Source: JBCBSP01 sp964561235 (GTDB lineage Bacteria; Pseudomonadota; Alphaproteobacteria; Caulobacterales; Maricaulaceae). Taken from it: a DNA stretch of 35,545 bases. The translations under genes were made by a program, and so were the position numbers. The stretch spans positions 1-35,545 of the forward strand of contig CAZLOV010000008.1 in NCBI GenBank assembly GCA_964561235.1. Reading direction: 5' to 3'. Positions 16,487-24,119 of the stretch are shown here, piece by piece. Numbering within the stretch: the stretch's first letter is position 1; each line of letters begins with the position of its first letter. A model generated the notes under the pieces. The model did not search any database and had not been told where the DNA came from. It saw nothing but the letters and a program-made list of their open reading frames with translations.

Positions 16487-19400
16487 GTGAATCTGAGAAC
16501 CATTCTGCACGCGGGAGCTGCGCTCTCCGCGCTCGCCTTCGCCAACCAGGCCGCCGCGCAGGACGCTCCTGCCGAGCCGGCCCAGGACGAAGACGTGATC
16601 GTTGTGACGGGCACGAACATTGTCGGTGCGCGCATCAACGAGGCGCTTCCGGTCGTGGTCATCGGGGACGCCGACATCGCAGCCATCGGCGGGGTGGACG
16701 GCGAGGACCTGATCCGGTCGCTTCCGGCCCAGGGCGGGGTCCAGTTCCGCAACGACAACAACACCACGAACAACAATGTCCGCGGCGACATCGCGTCGAT
16801 CAATCTGCGCTCGATCGGCTCAAGCGGCACGCTGGTGCTGCTCAACGGACGCCGCGTCGTGAACCATCCCTCGACGCAGGCGGAGCTTTCCACGCCTGTC
16901 ACGACGACGAACGTCAACGCGCTGCCCGTGTCCGGCATCGCCCGGGTCGAGGTGCTCCAGGACGGCGCCTCGGCGATCTACGGCACGGATGCGGTCGCGG
17001 GCGTGTTCAACACGATACTCGACGACGACTTCACCGGGCTCGAGGTGCGCGGCCGGCATCTCTTCGCCACCGGCAACGGGCTCGACGAGCAGACGCTGAC
17101 CGTGCGCGCCGGCGAGGACTTCAACGACGGCCGTACGAACATCTCCTTCTCCGCGCAGTATTCGCGCCGCGACGGCCTGTTCGCCAACGAGATTGAACGT
17201 TCCGCCAGCGAGGATCTGCGTCCGTTCCTCATCGGAACGAGCTTCGAGGGCGATGTCTCCTTCGACAATCGTGCGACCCAGACCCCCTGGGGCCAGTGGA
17301 CGCTGGATACGACGTCATCAACCCGGGTGCGCCAGAACGGAACGACGCTGACGACGGCGTCCGGCGTGTTCCATATTCAGCCGACGAGTTTTCCCGGCTG
17401 CCGCGCGGACACGGGCGACGCCCTGTCCGTTCCGGGCCTGTGCATCGACGACGGCACGCAGGATCGCGATCTTCGCTATGACGGCGCGACGGAGCGCTCG
17501 ATCATCTCCGACCGCGACCGCTTCAACGCCTTCGGTTTCCTGAACCACGACCTCGATAACGGCGTGCGGCTGTATGGCGAGTTCGGCTTCTATCAGGCCG
17601 AGACCCAGTCCACGAACGAGCCGCGCAACGGCATCACCGCGACGGGCATTTCCGTTCCGGCGAACTATTACTGGAACCCGTTCGGCCCGATCACCTTCTC
17701 CGACGGCACGCTCAATCCCAACCGGCTGCCAGGCCTGAGCAACGTGCCCGCGGAAGGCCTGCCGGTCTTCACCGACGCCGGGCGCTACCGCTTCGTGGAC
17801 GTGGGCTTCCGCGACATCGAGGTCGTCAACCGCCAGTGGCGGCTGCTTGGCGGCGCGCGCGGCCTTGTCGGCGAGACCGGGTGGGATTGGGACAGCGCGA
17901 TCCTCTACAACCGCGCCTTCGCCGAGGACACCGCCAACAATTCGATCTCGCGCACGCTCTTCCAGCAGGCGCTCTTCAATGAAACGCCCGAGGCCTACAA
18001 CCTCTTCAACGGCGGCGATCCCAACAATCCCTCCGTGGGCGACGCGACGCCGAACCCGCGCAATCTGATCGAGCCGTTCCTCATCGACGTGGTGCGCAAG
18101 AGCACCTCGGAGCTTGCGCTGGTCGACTTCAAGGTCAGCAACGGCGACGTGTTCAGCCTGCCCGGCGGCGCGATCGGCCTCGCTGCGGGCGTGGAGGCCC
18201 GCTACGAGGCCTATGACGAGGACCGCGACGCGCGCCTCGACGGCACGATCACCTTCACCGATCTCGTCACCGGCGAGGTCAGCGAGTCCGACGTCTACGG
18301 CACCAGCCCGACGCCGGACTCCAACGGCTCGCGCAACGTGCTGGCCGGGTTTGCGGAAGCCTCCGTGCCGCTCGTCAGCCCGGACATGAACGTCCCGCTG
18401 GTGGAGACCTTCGACCTCCAGATCGCCGCCCGCTACGAGCATTACTCAGACTTCGGCGGCAGCGGCGTGAAGCCGCGCGTGGCCGCCGCCTGGTCCCCGT
18501 TCGAGAGCCTCAAGTTCCGCGCCGCCTACTCCCAGGGCTTCCGCGCGCCGAACCTGATTGTCATCAACGAAGCGGTGGACCGCTCCAACGGCCGGGAGGA
18601 CAGCTATTTCTGCGAAGCCGGCGTGCGCAACGGGACCTTCCCGACCTTCGGCGACTGCGCAGGCTTCTCGGAAGGCCGGACGGAACGCCGCTCCGTCGCC
18701 GACGACATCGGTCCGGAAGACGATATCAACATCACCTACGGCTTCGTCTTCGAGCCGCGCGGGTTCGAAGGGGCGCTCAGCGCGCTGAACGGCCTGACGG
18801 TCACCGTCGACCGCTGGGAGATCCAGCGCCGAGACGTGGTCGGCGTGTTCGGCGCGGAAAACCATATCAGCCTGGACTACCTGCTGCGTCTGCAGGGCTC
18901 GTCCAATCCCAATGTCGTGCGCGCCGATCCCGACGAGGACGACATCGCCTTCTTCACGGCGGCGGGCCTCGCGCCGGCGGGCGACATCCTCTTCATCCGC
19001 GACACCTACGACAATAACGAGGACATCGACGTCGAAGGGATCGACTATGCGTTCCTCTACAACATCGACGACACGCCGCTTGGCGACTTCAACCTGAAGG
19101 TCAACGCGTCCTATCTGGACACGTTCTTCATCGCGCTCTCGCCGGGCTCCCAGCAGATCCGCGACGCGATCGACAGCGGGTTGATCTCCGACGAGATCAC
19201 CGTGGCGCAGGAAGGCGACATCATCCTGCAGGACGGCCAGCCGGAATGGCGCGTCGGCGCCACGCTGACCTGGCGTCACCGCAGCGGCTTCGGCGCCGGC
19301 GTGCGGGCCGACTACACCAGCGAGTTCATCGACACCGGCGCAGGCCTCAACCCGGAAGGCGACCCGTTCATCGTGAGCGAGTGGACCCAGACCAACGCCT

Positions 19401-19576
19401 ATGTTCAGTACGATGTCGAAAGCAGCGGGCCGCTCGACGGCACGCTGATCCGGATCGGCGCGAACAACATCTTCGACGAGGACCCGCCGCTGGCCGACGA
19501 GACCAACGGCTATGACGCGGCCTATCACAGCATTCGCGGACGTCAGGTCTATTTCGACGTGCGCAAGCGCTTCTGA
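16487..19576 (+). CDS. TonB-dependent outer membrane receptor
   Basis: A 1029-residue outer membrane receptor. It starts with a signal peptide (cleavage after QAAA, about residue 24), then a TonB-box-like DVIVVTGTNI (36-45) and a plug domain with DLIRSLPAQGGVQFR, INLRSIGSSGTLVLLNGRRVV and VEVLQDGASAIYGTDAVAGV. A large beta-barrel follows, with FRAAYSQGFRAPNL in the middle and a C-terminal strand ending VYFDVRKRF, the aromatic end needed for barrel assembly. This plug type, with an LLNGRR motif, is common in the alphaproteobacterial receptors used for oligomers, peptides and unknown organics as well as iron chelates. The substrate cannot be told from sequence. It is divergent from the tandem TetR gene. 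The hairpin at 19591 probably ends the transcript. Confidence 0.95.
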   Translation: MNLRTILHAGAALSALAFANQAAAQDAPAEPAQDEDVIVVTGTNIVGARINEALPVVVIGDADIAAIGGVDGEDLIRSLPAQGGVQFRNDNNTTNNNVRGDIASINLRSIGSSGTLVLLNGRRVVNHPSTQAELSTPVTTTNVNALPVSGIARVEVLQDGASAIYGTDAVAGVFNTILDDDFTGLEVRGRHLFATGNGLDEQTLTVRAGEDFNDGRTNISFSAQYSRRDGLFANEIERSASEDLRPFLIGTSFEGDVSFDNRATQTPWGQWTLDTTSSTRVRQNGTTLTTASGVFHIQPTSFPGCRADTGDALSVPGLCIDDGTQDRDLRYDGATERSIISDRDRFNAFGFLNHDLDNGVRLYGEFGFYQAETQSTNEPRNGITATGISVPANYYWNPFGPITFSDGTLNPNRLPGLSNVPAEGLPVFTDAGRYRFVDVGFRDIEVVNRQWRLLGGARGLVGETGWDWDSAILYNRAFAEDTANNSISRTLFQQALFNETPEAYNLFNGGDPNNPSVGDATPNPRNLIEPFLIDVVRKSTSELALVDFKVSNGDVFSLPGGAIGLAAGVEARYEAYDEDRDARLDGTITFTDLVTGEVSESDVYGTSPTPDSNGSRNVLAGFAEASVPLVSPDMNVPLVETFDLQIAARYEHYSDFGGSGVKPRVAAAWSPFESLKFRAAYSQGFRAPNLIVINEAVDRSNGREDSYFCEAGVRNGTFPTFGDCAGFSEGRTERRSVADDIGPEDDINITYGFVFEPRGFEGALSALNGLTVTVDRWEIQRRDVVGVFGAENHISLDYLLRLQGSSNPNVVRADPDEDDIAFFTAAGLAPAGDILFIRDTYDNNEDIDVEGIDYAFLYNIDDTPLGDFNLKVNASYLDTFFIALSPGSQQIRDAIDSGLISDEITVAQEGDIILQDGQPEWRVGATLTWRHRSGFGAGVRADYTSEFIDTGAGLNPEGDPFIVSEWTQTNAYVQYDVESSGPLDGTLIRIGANNIFDEDPPLADETNGYDAAYHSIRGRQVYFDVRKRF

Positions 19577-19590
19577 TCCCCGGCGGCGGA

Positions 19591-19615
19591 GGGGCGCTGC
19601 GTCAAGCAGCGCCCC
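19591..19615 (+). terminator. Perfect 10-bp hairpin after the TonB receptor gene
   Basis: GGGGCGCTGC at 19591-19600 pairs perfectly with GCAGCGCCCC at 19606-19615 around a GTCAA loop, 15 nt after the receptor stop. It is a strong GC stem but lacks a following T-tract, so it may be a weak intrinsic or 3'-stabilising structure. Confidence 0.55.
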
Positions 19616-19727
19616 GAACCCGTTCAGGCGCCGGATCGCTCGCCGGAGCGATGCGTTTCCGGCGGCCCCTAGGAAAGACGCGCCCGCCAGTTCATGATCC
19701 CCCTTCTGGCTGGGAGCGTTGATTTTC

Positions 19728-20603
19728 ATGACCCTTTCGATCCTGATCGCCGTCATTCACGCCTTCGGGCAGCAGCCGGAGGAAACCGGGGCGCATCATT
19801 TTGACGCCGAGGGCCCGGGCGGCGCGACGCTGCCGGTCTACATGCACGTCCCGGCGGAGGTCCGCGCAGATGCGCCGGTGGTGCTGGTGTTTCACGGCGC
19901 CAGCCGGAATCCGGACGATTACCGGGATGCATGGAGCGAAATCTCGGAAGCCTGCGGCGCGGTGATCGCCGCGCCCGGCTTTTCTCGCGAGCGCTTCCCC
20001 GGAGCCGAGGGCTACAATCTCGGCGGACTTGGGACGGACGGGGAAAACGCCTTCGCCTGGGTCGAGCCTGTCTTTGACGCGGTGCGCGCGCGCTACGGCC
20101 TTCAGGCTGAACGCTATTACGCCTTCGGGCATTCCGCCGGTTCGCAGTTCCTGCACCGCTTCCTGTTCTTCACCCCCGAGACCCGGCTGATCCACGGCGT
20201 CGGCGCGAATGCGGGCTGGTACACCCGTCCCGACCCGTCCGTGGCCTGGCCGTACGGCTTCAAGGACGCGCCCGCTGATCCGATCCCGCTCGCCGCGGTG
20301 GCGGAGCTTCCTTTCGAAATCCATCTGGGCGCGCTCGACAGCGACCCGCAGGGGGAAAACGTCCGCCGGGACGCGCTTGCCGATGCGCAAGGCGACAACC
20401 GGCTCGCGCGCGGGCTCTCGATGGCCGCCCACGTCAACGCCATGGGCGCCGAGGCCGGGGCGGGCTGGCGCGTCGAGATCGTGCCGGCGGTCGCCCATGA
20501 CAATACGCGCATGGCCCCGGCGGCGGCGCGGGCGTTGCTGCCGCCCGCCCTCCAGGCCCGGCCCGCGTGCGCGGCGCTTCTTCGCGGACCGGCGCATGAG
20601 TGA
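19728..20603 (+). CDS. Secreted alpha/beta hydrolase (PHB-depolymerase/esterase-like)
   Basis: A 291-residue protein with a short hydrophobic N-terminus (MTLSILIAVIHAFG, probable signal peptide). The hydrolase marks are VVLVFHGASRNPDDYR (oxyanion region, HG at 56-57), the nucleophile elbow FGHSAGSQF (GHSAG 134-138, Ser136) and a C-terminal VAHDNTRM with His257 as the likely catalytic histidine. It belongs to the broad esterase D/PHB depolymerase-like group and would cleave an ester or similar bond in the periplasm. The ATG at 19728 has GGGAG 11 nt upstream; a TTG three codons earlier is too close to that site. It follows the receptor by 151 bases with a hairpin between, and overlaps the SLC13 gene by 8 nt, so hydrolase and transporter are co-translated. 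Confidence 0.82.
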   Translation: MTLSILIAVIHAFGQQPEETGAHHFDAEGPGGATLPVYMHVPAEVRADAPVVLVFHGASRNPDDYRDAWSEISEACGAVIAAPGFSRERFPGAEGYNLGGLGTDGENAFAWVEPVFDAVRARYGLQAERYYAFGHSAGSQFLHRFLFFTPETRLIHGVGANAGWYTRPDPSVAWPYGFKDAPADPIPLAAVAELPFEIHLGALDSDPQGENVRRDALADAQGDNRLARGLSMAAHVNAMGAEAGAGWRVEIVPAVAHDNTRMAPAAARALLPPALQARPACAALLRGPAHE

Positions 20604-22065
20604 GCCTTCCGGCGGCGGCGCGCCGGCGCTGCACCAGCGTCTGGGCTTCATTCTCGGACCGGTCTCGGCGGTTCTGATCGGCCTGTTCTTCTCTCCTGAG
20701 GGTCTGCCTCGGGAGGGCGTGCTGGTGGCTTCGGTTGCGGTCTGGATGGCTATCTGGTGGGCGACGGAGGCGATCCCGGTTGCTGTGACGGCGTTTTTGC
20801 CGCTGGTGGCGCTGCCGCTTCTGGATGTTGCGCCGGTCAGAGAGATCGCCGCGCCGTATGCGCATCCGATCATCTATCTGTTTTTCGGGGGGTTTGTGGT
20901 GGCGCTGGCGATTGAGCGCTGCGGGCTGCACCGGCGCATCGCGCTTGGCGTGTTTGCGCTGGCGGGCGCGGATGCGCGCGCGCTTGTGGCGGGTTTCATG
21001 GCGGCGGCGGCGTTTGTGAGCATGTGGATCTCCAACACGTCGACGACGCTGATGCTGCTTCCGATTGCGGTTTCCGTCGTGACGGTGATCGGGGAGACGA
21101 TGCCGGAGCTGTCGCTGCGTCAGCGGGCGAATTTCGGCGTCGCGCTGCTTCTGGGGCTGGCCTACGGGGCGACGCTGGGCGGGGTGTCCACGCTGGTGGG
21201 CACGCCGCCGAACGCGTTCATGGCGGGGTTCATGGCGGACACCTACGGCATGGAGATCGACTTTGCGCGCTGGATGCTGGTGGGCGTTCCGGTGACGCTT
21301 CTGCTGACGCCTGTGGCGTGGCTGGTTCTCACGCGGGTGATCTATCCGATCGACTTCAAGGCCTCGCGCGAGGCGATGGCGCATATCGGCGCGATGCGCA
21401 GCGGGCTTGGCGGATGGAGCAAGGCGGAGGTGCGCACGGCGTTCCTGTTCGTGTTCCTGGTGGCGGGCTGGTTGTCGCGCGGCTGGCTGGGAGATCTTCC
21501 CTTCATCGGGGAGGTCAGCGACACCGGAGTGGCGATGGTTGCGGCGCTGGCGGCGTTTGTGATCCCGTCGGGGCGCAACGGTCAGGCGCTGATGACCTGG
21601 GAGGCGACCGCAAAGCTGCCCTGGGCGGTGCTGATCCTGTTCGGCGGGGGTCTGGCGCTGGCGTCTGCGATCAGCGGGTCGGGCCTTGCGCTGTGGCTGG
21701 GCGGCCAGCTGGCGGGTCTGGGCGCGGTCAACGCGGAGCTTCTGGTTCTGGGCGCGACGGCGCTGGTGATCTTCCTGACCGAGCTGACGAGCAATCTGGC
21801 GACGACGGCGACGTTTCTGCCGGTGATCGCGGCGATTGCGGTTGAGACGGGTCAGGACCCGCTGGTGTATGTGATCCCGGTGACGCTGGCGGCGAGCTGC
21901 GCGTTCATGCTGCCGGTGGCGACGCCGCCGAACGCGGTGGTGTTCAGCTCGGGCCTGGTCTCGATCCCGCAGATGGCGCGCGCGGGGCTGGCGCTCAACC
22001 TCATCTCCGTCGCCCTGCTCAGCGCGCTCGCCCTGACCATCGCCCCCGTCGTCTTCAGCCGTTAA
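20596..22065 (+). CDS. SLC13/DASS-family anion:sodium symporter
   Basis: A 489-residue membrane transporter of the divalent anion/sodium symporter family, which imports dicarboxylates such as succinate, fumarate and malate, or sulfate. Both internal repeats are complete: the first carries ISNTSTTLMLLP (from residue 145) and GTPPNAFMAG, the second TELTSNLATTATFLPV (from residue 395) and ATPPNAVVFSSG; these are the paired SNT and TPPN signatures that bind sodium and substrate. About a dozen hydrophobic segments are visible. The ATG lies 8 nt inside the end of the hydrolase gene. Codon use is unusual: between roughly 20700 and 21985 alanine is almost always GCG, while the last 25 codons return to GCC/CTC/ATC/GTC like the neighbours. 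The substrate is inferred from family only. Confidence 0.9.
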   Translation: MSEPSGGGAPALHQRLGFILGPVSAVLIGLFFSPEGLPREGVLVASVAVWMAIWWATEAIPVAVTAFLPLVALPLLDVAPVREIAAPYAHPIIYLFFGGFVVALAIERCGLHRRIALGVFALAGADARALVAGFMAAAAFVSMWISNTSTTLMLLPIAVSVVTVIGETMPELSLRQRANFGVALLLGLAYGATLGGVSTLVGTPPNAFMAGFMADTYGMEIDFARWMLVGVPVTLLLTPVAWLVLTRVIYPIDFKASREAMAHIGAMRSGLGGWSKAEVRTAFLFVFLVAGWLSRGWLGDLPFIGEVSDTGVAMVAALAAFVIPSGRNGQALMTWEATAKLPWAVLILFGGGLALASAISGSGLALWLGGQLAGLGAVNAELLVLGATALVIFLTELTSNLATTATFLPVIAAIAVETGQDPLVYVIPVTLAASCAFMLPVATPPNAVVFSSGLVSIPQMARAGLALNLISVALLSALALTIAPVVFSR

Positions 22066-22178
22066 CACGCCGTCCGGGGCGAGGCCGCGGCACGCCAGGG
22101 TTGGTGGGCAAGCTTTCGGGCGGGCTCTATGTCCGCGCAAGCCGCGCATGGTCCGGCGGCGCGCTTCGGGGGCGATCC

Positions 22179-22565
22179 TTGCCAGTTTCAATCACCACGG
22201 AGCACGAAAACCGCCTGACGGTTTGCGTTTACACCGGCGTCACCGGATCGGACGACGTGCGGGCCTTCGTGGAAAGCTTCCTGCGCGGCGATCATCCGGC
22301 AGAGTATGACGGCCTGCACGATTTCAGCCGCGCGGAGCGGTTCGAGTTCAATCCGGCCGACTATGTGCAGATCGCGACGATGGCGCGCGCGACCTGGCCG
22401 GAAAAGCCCGCGCGTCCCAAGCTGACCGCCGCGTTCGGCCATAACGAGACCTTCCGGCAGGCGTTCGACGCCTGGAAGGCCTTCTTCTTCGAGGACGCCG
22501 GGTATCGCTTCGAGGAGTTCGACACCGAGGCGCAGGCGCGCGCCTTCCTTTCGGCGAATCGGTAA
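22179..22565 (+). CDS. Hypothetical protein, possible STAS/SpoIIAA-like fold
   Basis: A 128-residue soluble protein without a recognised motif. Alternating strand and helix pattern, a VCVYTGVTGSDDVRAFVESF opening and a closing DTEAQARAFL resemble the small SpoIIAA-like (STAS) proteins seen in many alphaproteobacteria, but this is a weak likeness. The frame is open to 22101, but the first 26 codons are Arg/Gly/Ser-rich and unlike a protein start. The TTG at 22179 with GGGGG at 22168-22172 six nt before is preferred. It stands alone between the SLC13 gene and the HerA-like gene, on the same strand. Confidence 0.65.
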   Translation: MPVSITTEHENRLTVCVYTGVTGSDDVRAFVESFLRGDHPAEYDGLHDFSRAERFEFNPADYVQIATMARATWPEKPARPKLTAAFGHNETFRQAFDAWKAFFFEDAGYRFEEFDTEAQARAFLSANR

Positions 22566-22646
22566 GCCGCGCTTCAGCCTGGCGGTTTTTGCTCCCACAA
22601 TGGCGGCCTGGGCGATCGGTGCGCGATCGAAAGCGGGGAGAACCGG

Positions 22647-24119
22647 ATGAGCGAAATCTTCATCGGCGGCGCTGACGGGGCGGCTCAAACCCTGCTCTTG
22701 AACCGCGCAAACCGTCACGGCCTGATCGCCGGGGCGACGGGCACGGGCAAGACCGTCACCCTGCAGATTCTCGCGGAAGGATTTGCAAGCGCGGGCGTGC
22801 CCGTCTTCGCCGCCGACATCAAGGGCGACCTCTCCGGCCTCGCCGCGCCGGGCGATCCCGCCGGCAAGCTTCATCCCAAGCTGACAGCGCGTGCGGAGAC
22901 GATCGGGCTTGCGGATTACGCCTACAGCGCCTTTCCGGTCATCTTCTGGGACGTTTTCGGCGCGCTGGGCCATCCGCTGCGCACCACCGTCACGGAGATG
23001 GGGCCGCTCCTGCTTTCGCGCCTTCTCAATCTCAACGAGACGCAGGAGGGCGTGCTCAACGTCGCGTTCCAGCTTGCCGAGGACGAGAACCTTCTCCTGC
23101 TCGACCTCGCCGACCTGCGCGCGCTGCTCAACCATGTCGGCGAGCGCCGCGCAGAGCTGAGCCGGATGTACGGCAATGTCTCGCCCGCATCCGTCGGTGC
23201 GATCCAGCGGCGGCTTCTCGTGCTGGACCGTGAAGGGCTTGACCATTTCTTCGGCGAGCCCGCCTTCGAGCTGTCCGACTTCATGCGCCGCGACGCAGAC
23301 GGGCGCGGCATGATCAGCATTCTCGACGCGACGCGGCTGGTGAACAGCCCGCGGCTCTATGCGACGTTCCTGCTCTGGTTGCTGGCGGAGCTGTTCGAGG
23401 AGCTTCCGGAAGCCGGCGACACCGACAAGCCGAAGCTCGTCTTCTTCTTCGACGAGGCGCACCTTTTGTTCGACGACGCCCCGGACGCGCTCGTCGACAA
23501 GATCGAGCAGACCGTCAAGCTGATCCGCTCCAAGGCTGTCGGCGTCTATTTCGTCACGCAGAACCCCCGCGATCTGCCCGACAGCGTGCTCGCCCAGCTC
23601 GGCAACCGGGTGCAGCACGCGCTGAGGGCCTATACGCCCGCCGAGCAGAAGGCGGTGCGCGCGGCGGGTCAGTCCTTCCGGCCCAATCCGGCCTTCGACA
23701 CCGAAGAGGCGATCACCCAGCTCGGCGTTGGCGAGGCGCTGGTCTCCACCCTGGACGCCAAGGGCGCCCCGTCCATTGTGCAGCGGACGCTCATCCGGCC
23801 GCCTTCCTCGCGCCTGGGTCCGATCAGCGCGGAGGAGCGCGCCGCCCGCCTCGCCGCAGATCCGGTCGCAGGGCTCTATGACGAACGCCGCGACCGCGAG
23901 TCCGCCTATGAGCTTCTGGAGGCGCGCGCAGCGCGGGCCGCGCAGGCCGCCCAGCGGCAGGAGGCGGCTGCGGCTCGATCCGCGCCGGCGCGCCGCAGCG
24001 CCGGCCGGCCGCGTTCAAGCGCGACCGAACGCCTTGTCGGCACGGCGCTCAGGCAGGCCTCGCGCAGCATCGTGCGCGAGCTGGTGCGCGGCTTTTTCGG
24101 CAGCGCCCGGCGCCGCTAG
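22647..24119 (+). CDS. HerA-like ATPase, DUF853 (YjgR type)
   Basis: A 490-residue cytoplasmic ATPase of the HerA/FtsK superfamily, DUF853 branch. It has FIGGADGAAQTLLLNRANRHG, Walker A GATGTGKT (29-36), FAADIKGDLSGLA, and Walker B LVFFFDEAHLLF with Asp269-Glu270, followed by the SKAVGVYFVTQNPRDLPDSV sensor segment. The C-terminal 90 residues are Ala/Arg-rich and end in a basic helix. HerA proteins act as hexameric DNA translocases, but the function of the DUF853 branch is not settled, and no NurA nuclease gene is in the window. GGGGAG lies 6 nt before the ATG. The TAG stop overlaps the stop of the convergent protease gene in a shared CTAG. Confidence 0.9.
   Translation: MSEIFIGGADGAAQTLLLNRANRHGLIAGATGTGKTVTLQILAEGFASAGVPVFAADIKGDLSGLAAPGDPAGKLHPKLTARAETIGLADYAYSAFPVIFWDVFGALGHPLRTTVTEMGPLLLSRLLNLNETQEGVLNVAFQLAEDENLLLLDLADLRALLNHVGERRAELSRMYGNVSPASVGAIQRRLLVLDREGLDHFFGEPAFELSDFMRRDADGRGMISILDATRLVNSPRLYATFLLWLLAELFEELPEAGDTDKPKLVFFFDEAHLLFDDAPDALVDKIEQTVKLIRSKAVGVYFVTQNPRDLPDSVLAQLGNRVQHALRAYTPAEQKAVRAAGQSFRPNPAFDTEEAITQLGVGEALVSTLDAKGAPSIVQRTLIRPPSSRLGPISAEERAARLAADPVAGLYDERRDRESAYELLEARAARAAQAAQRQEAAAARSAPARRSAGRPRSSATERLVGTALRQASRSIVRELVRGFFGSARRR

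Noticed and set aside
20434..22191. 585-codon open frame antisense to the SLC13 gene
   Set aside because: Arg/His/Gln-rich, without membrane segments or domains; it arises from the GCG-rich codon use of the transporter gene.
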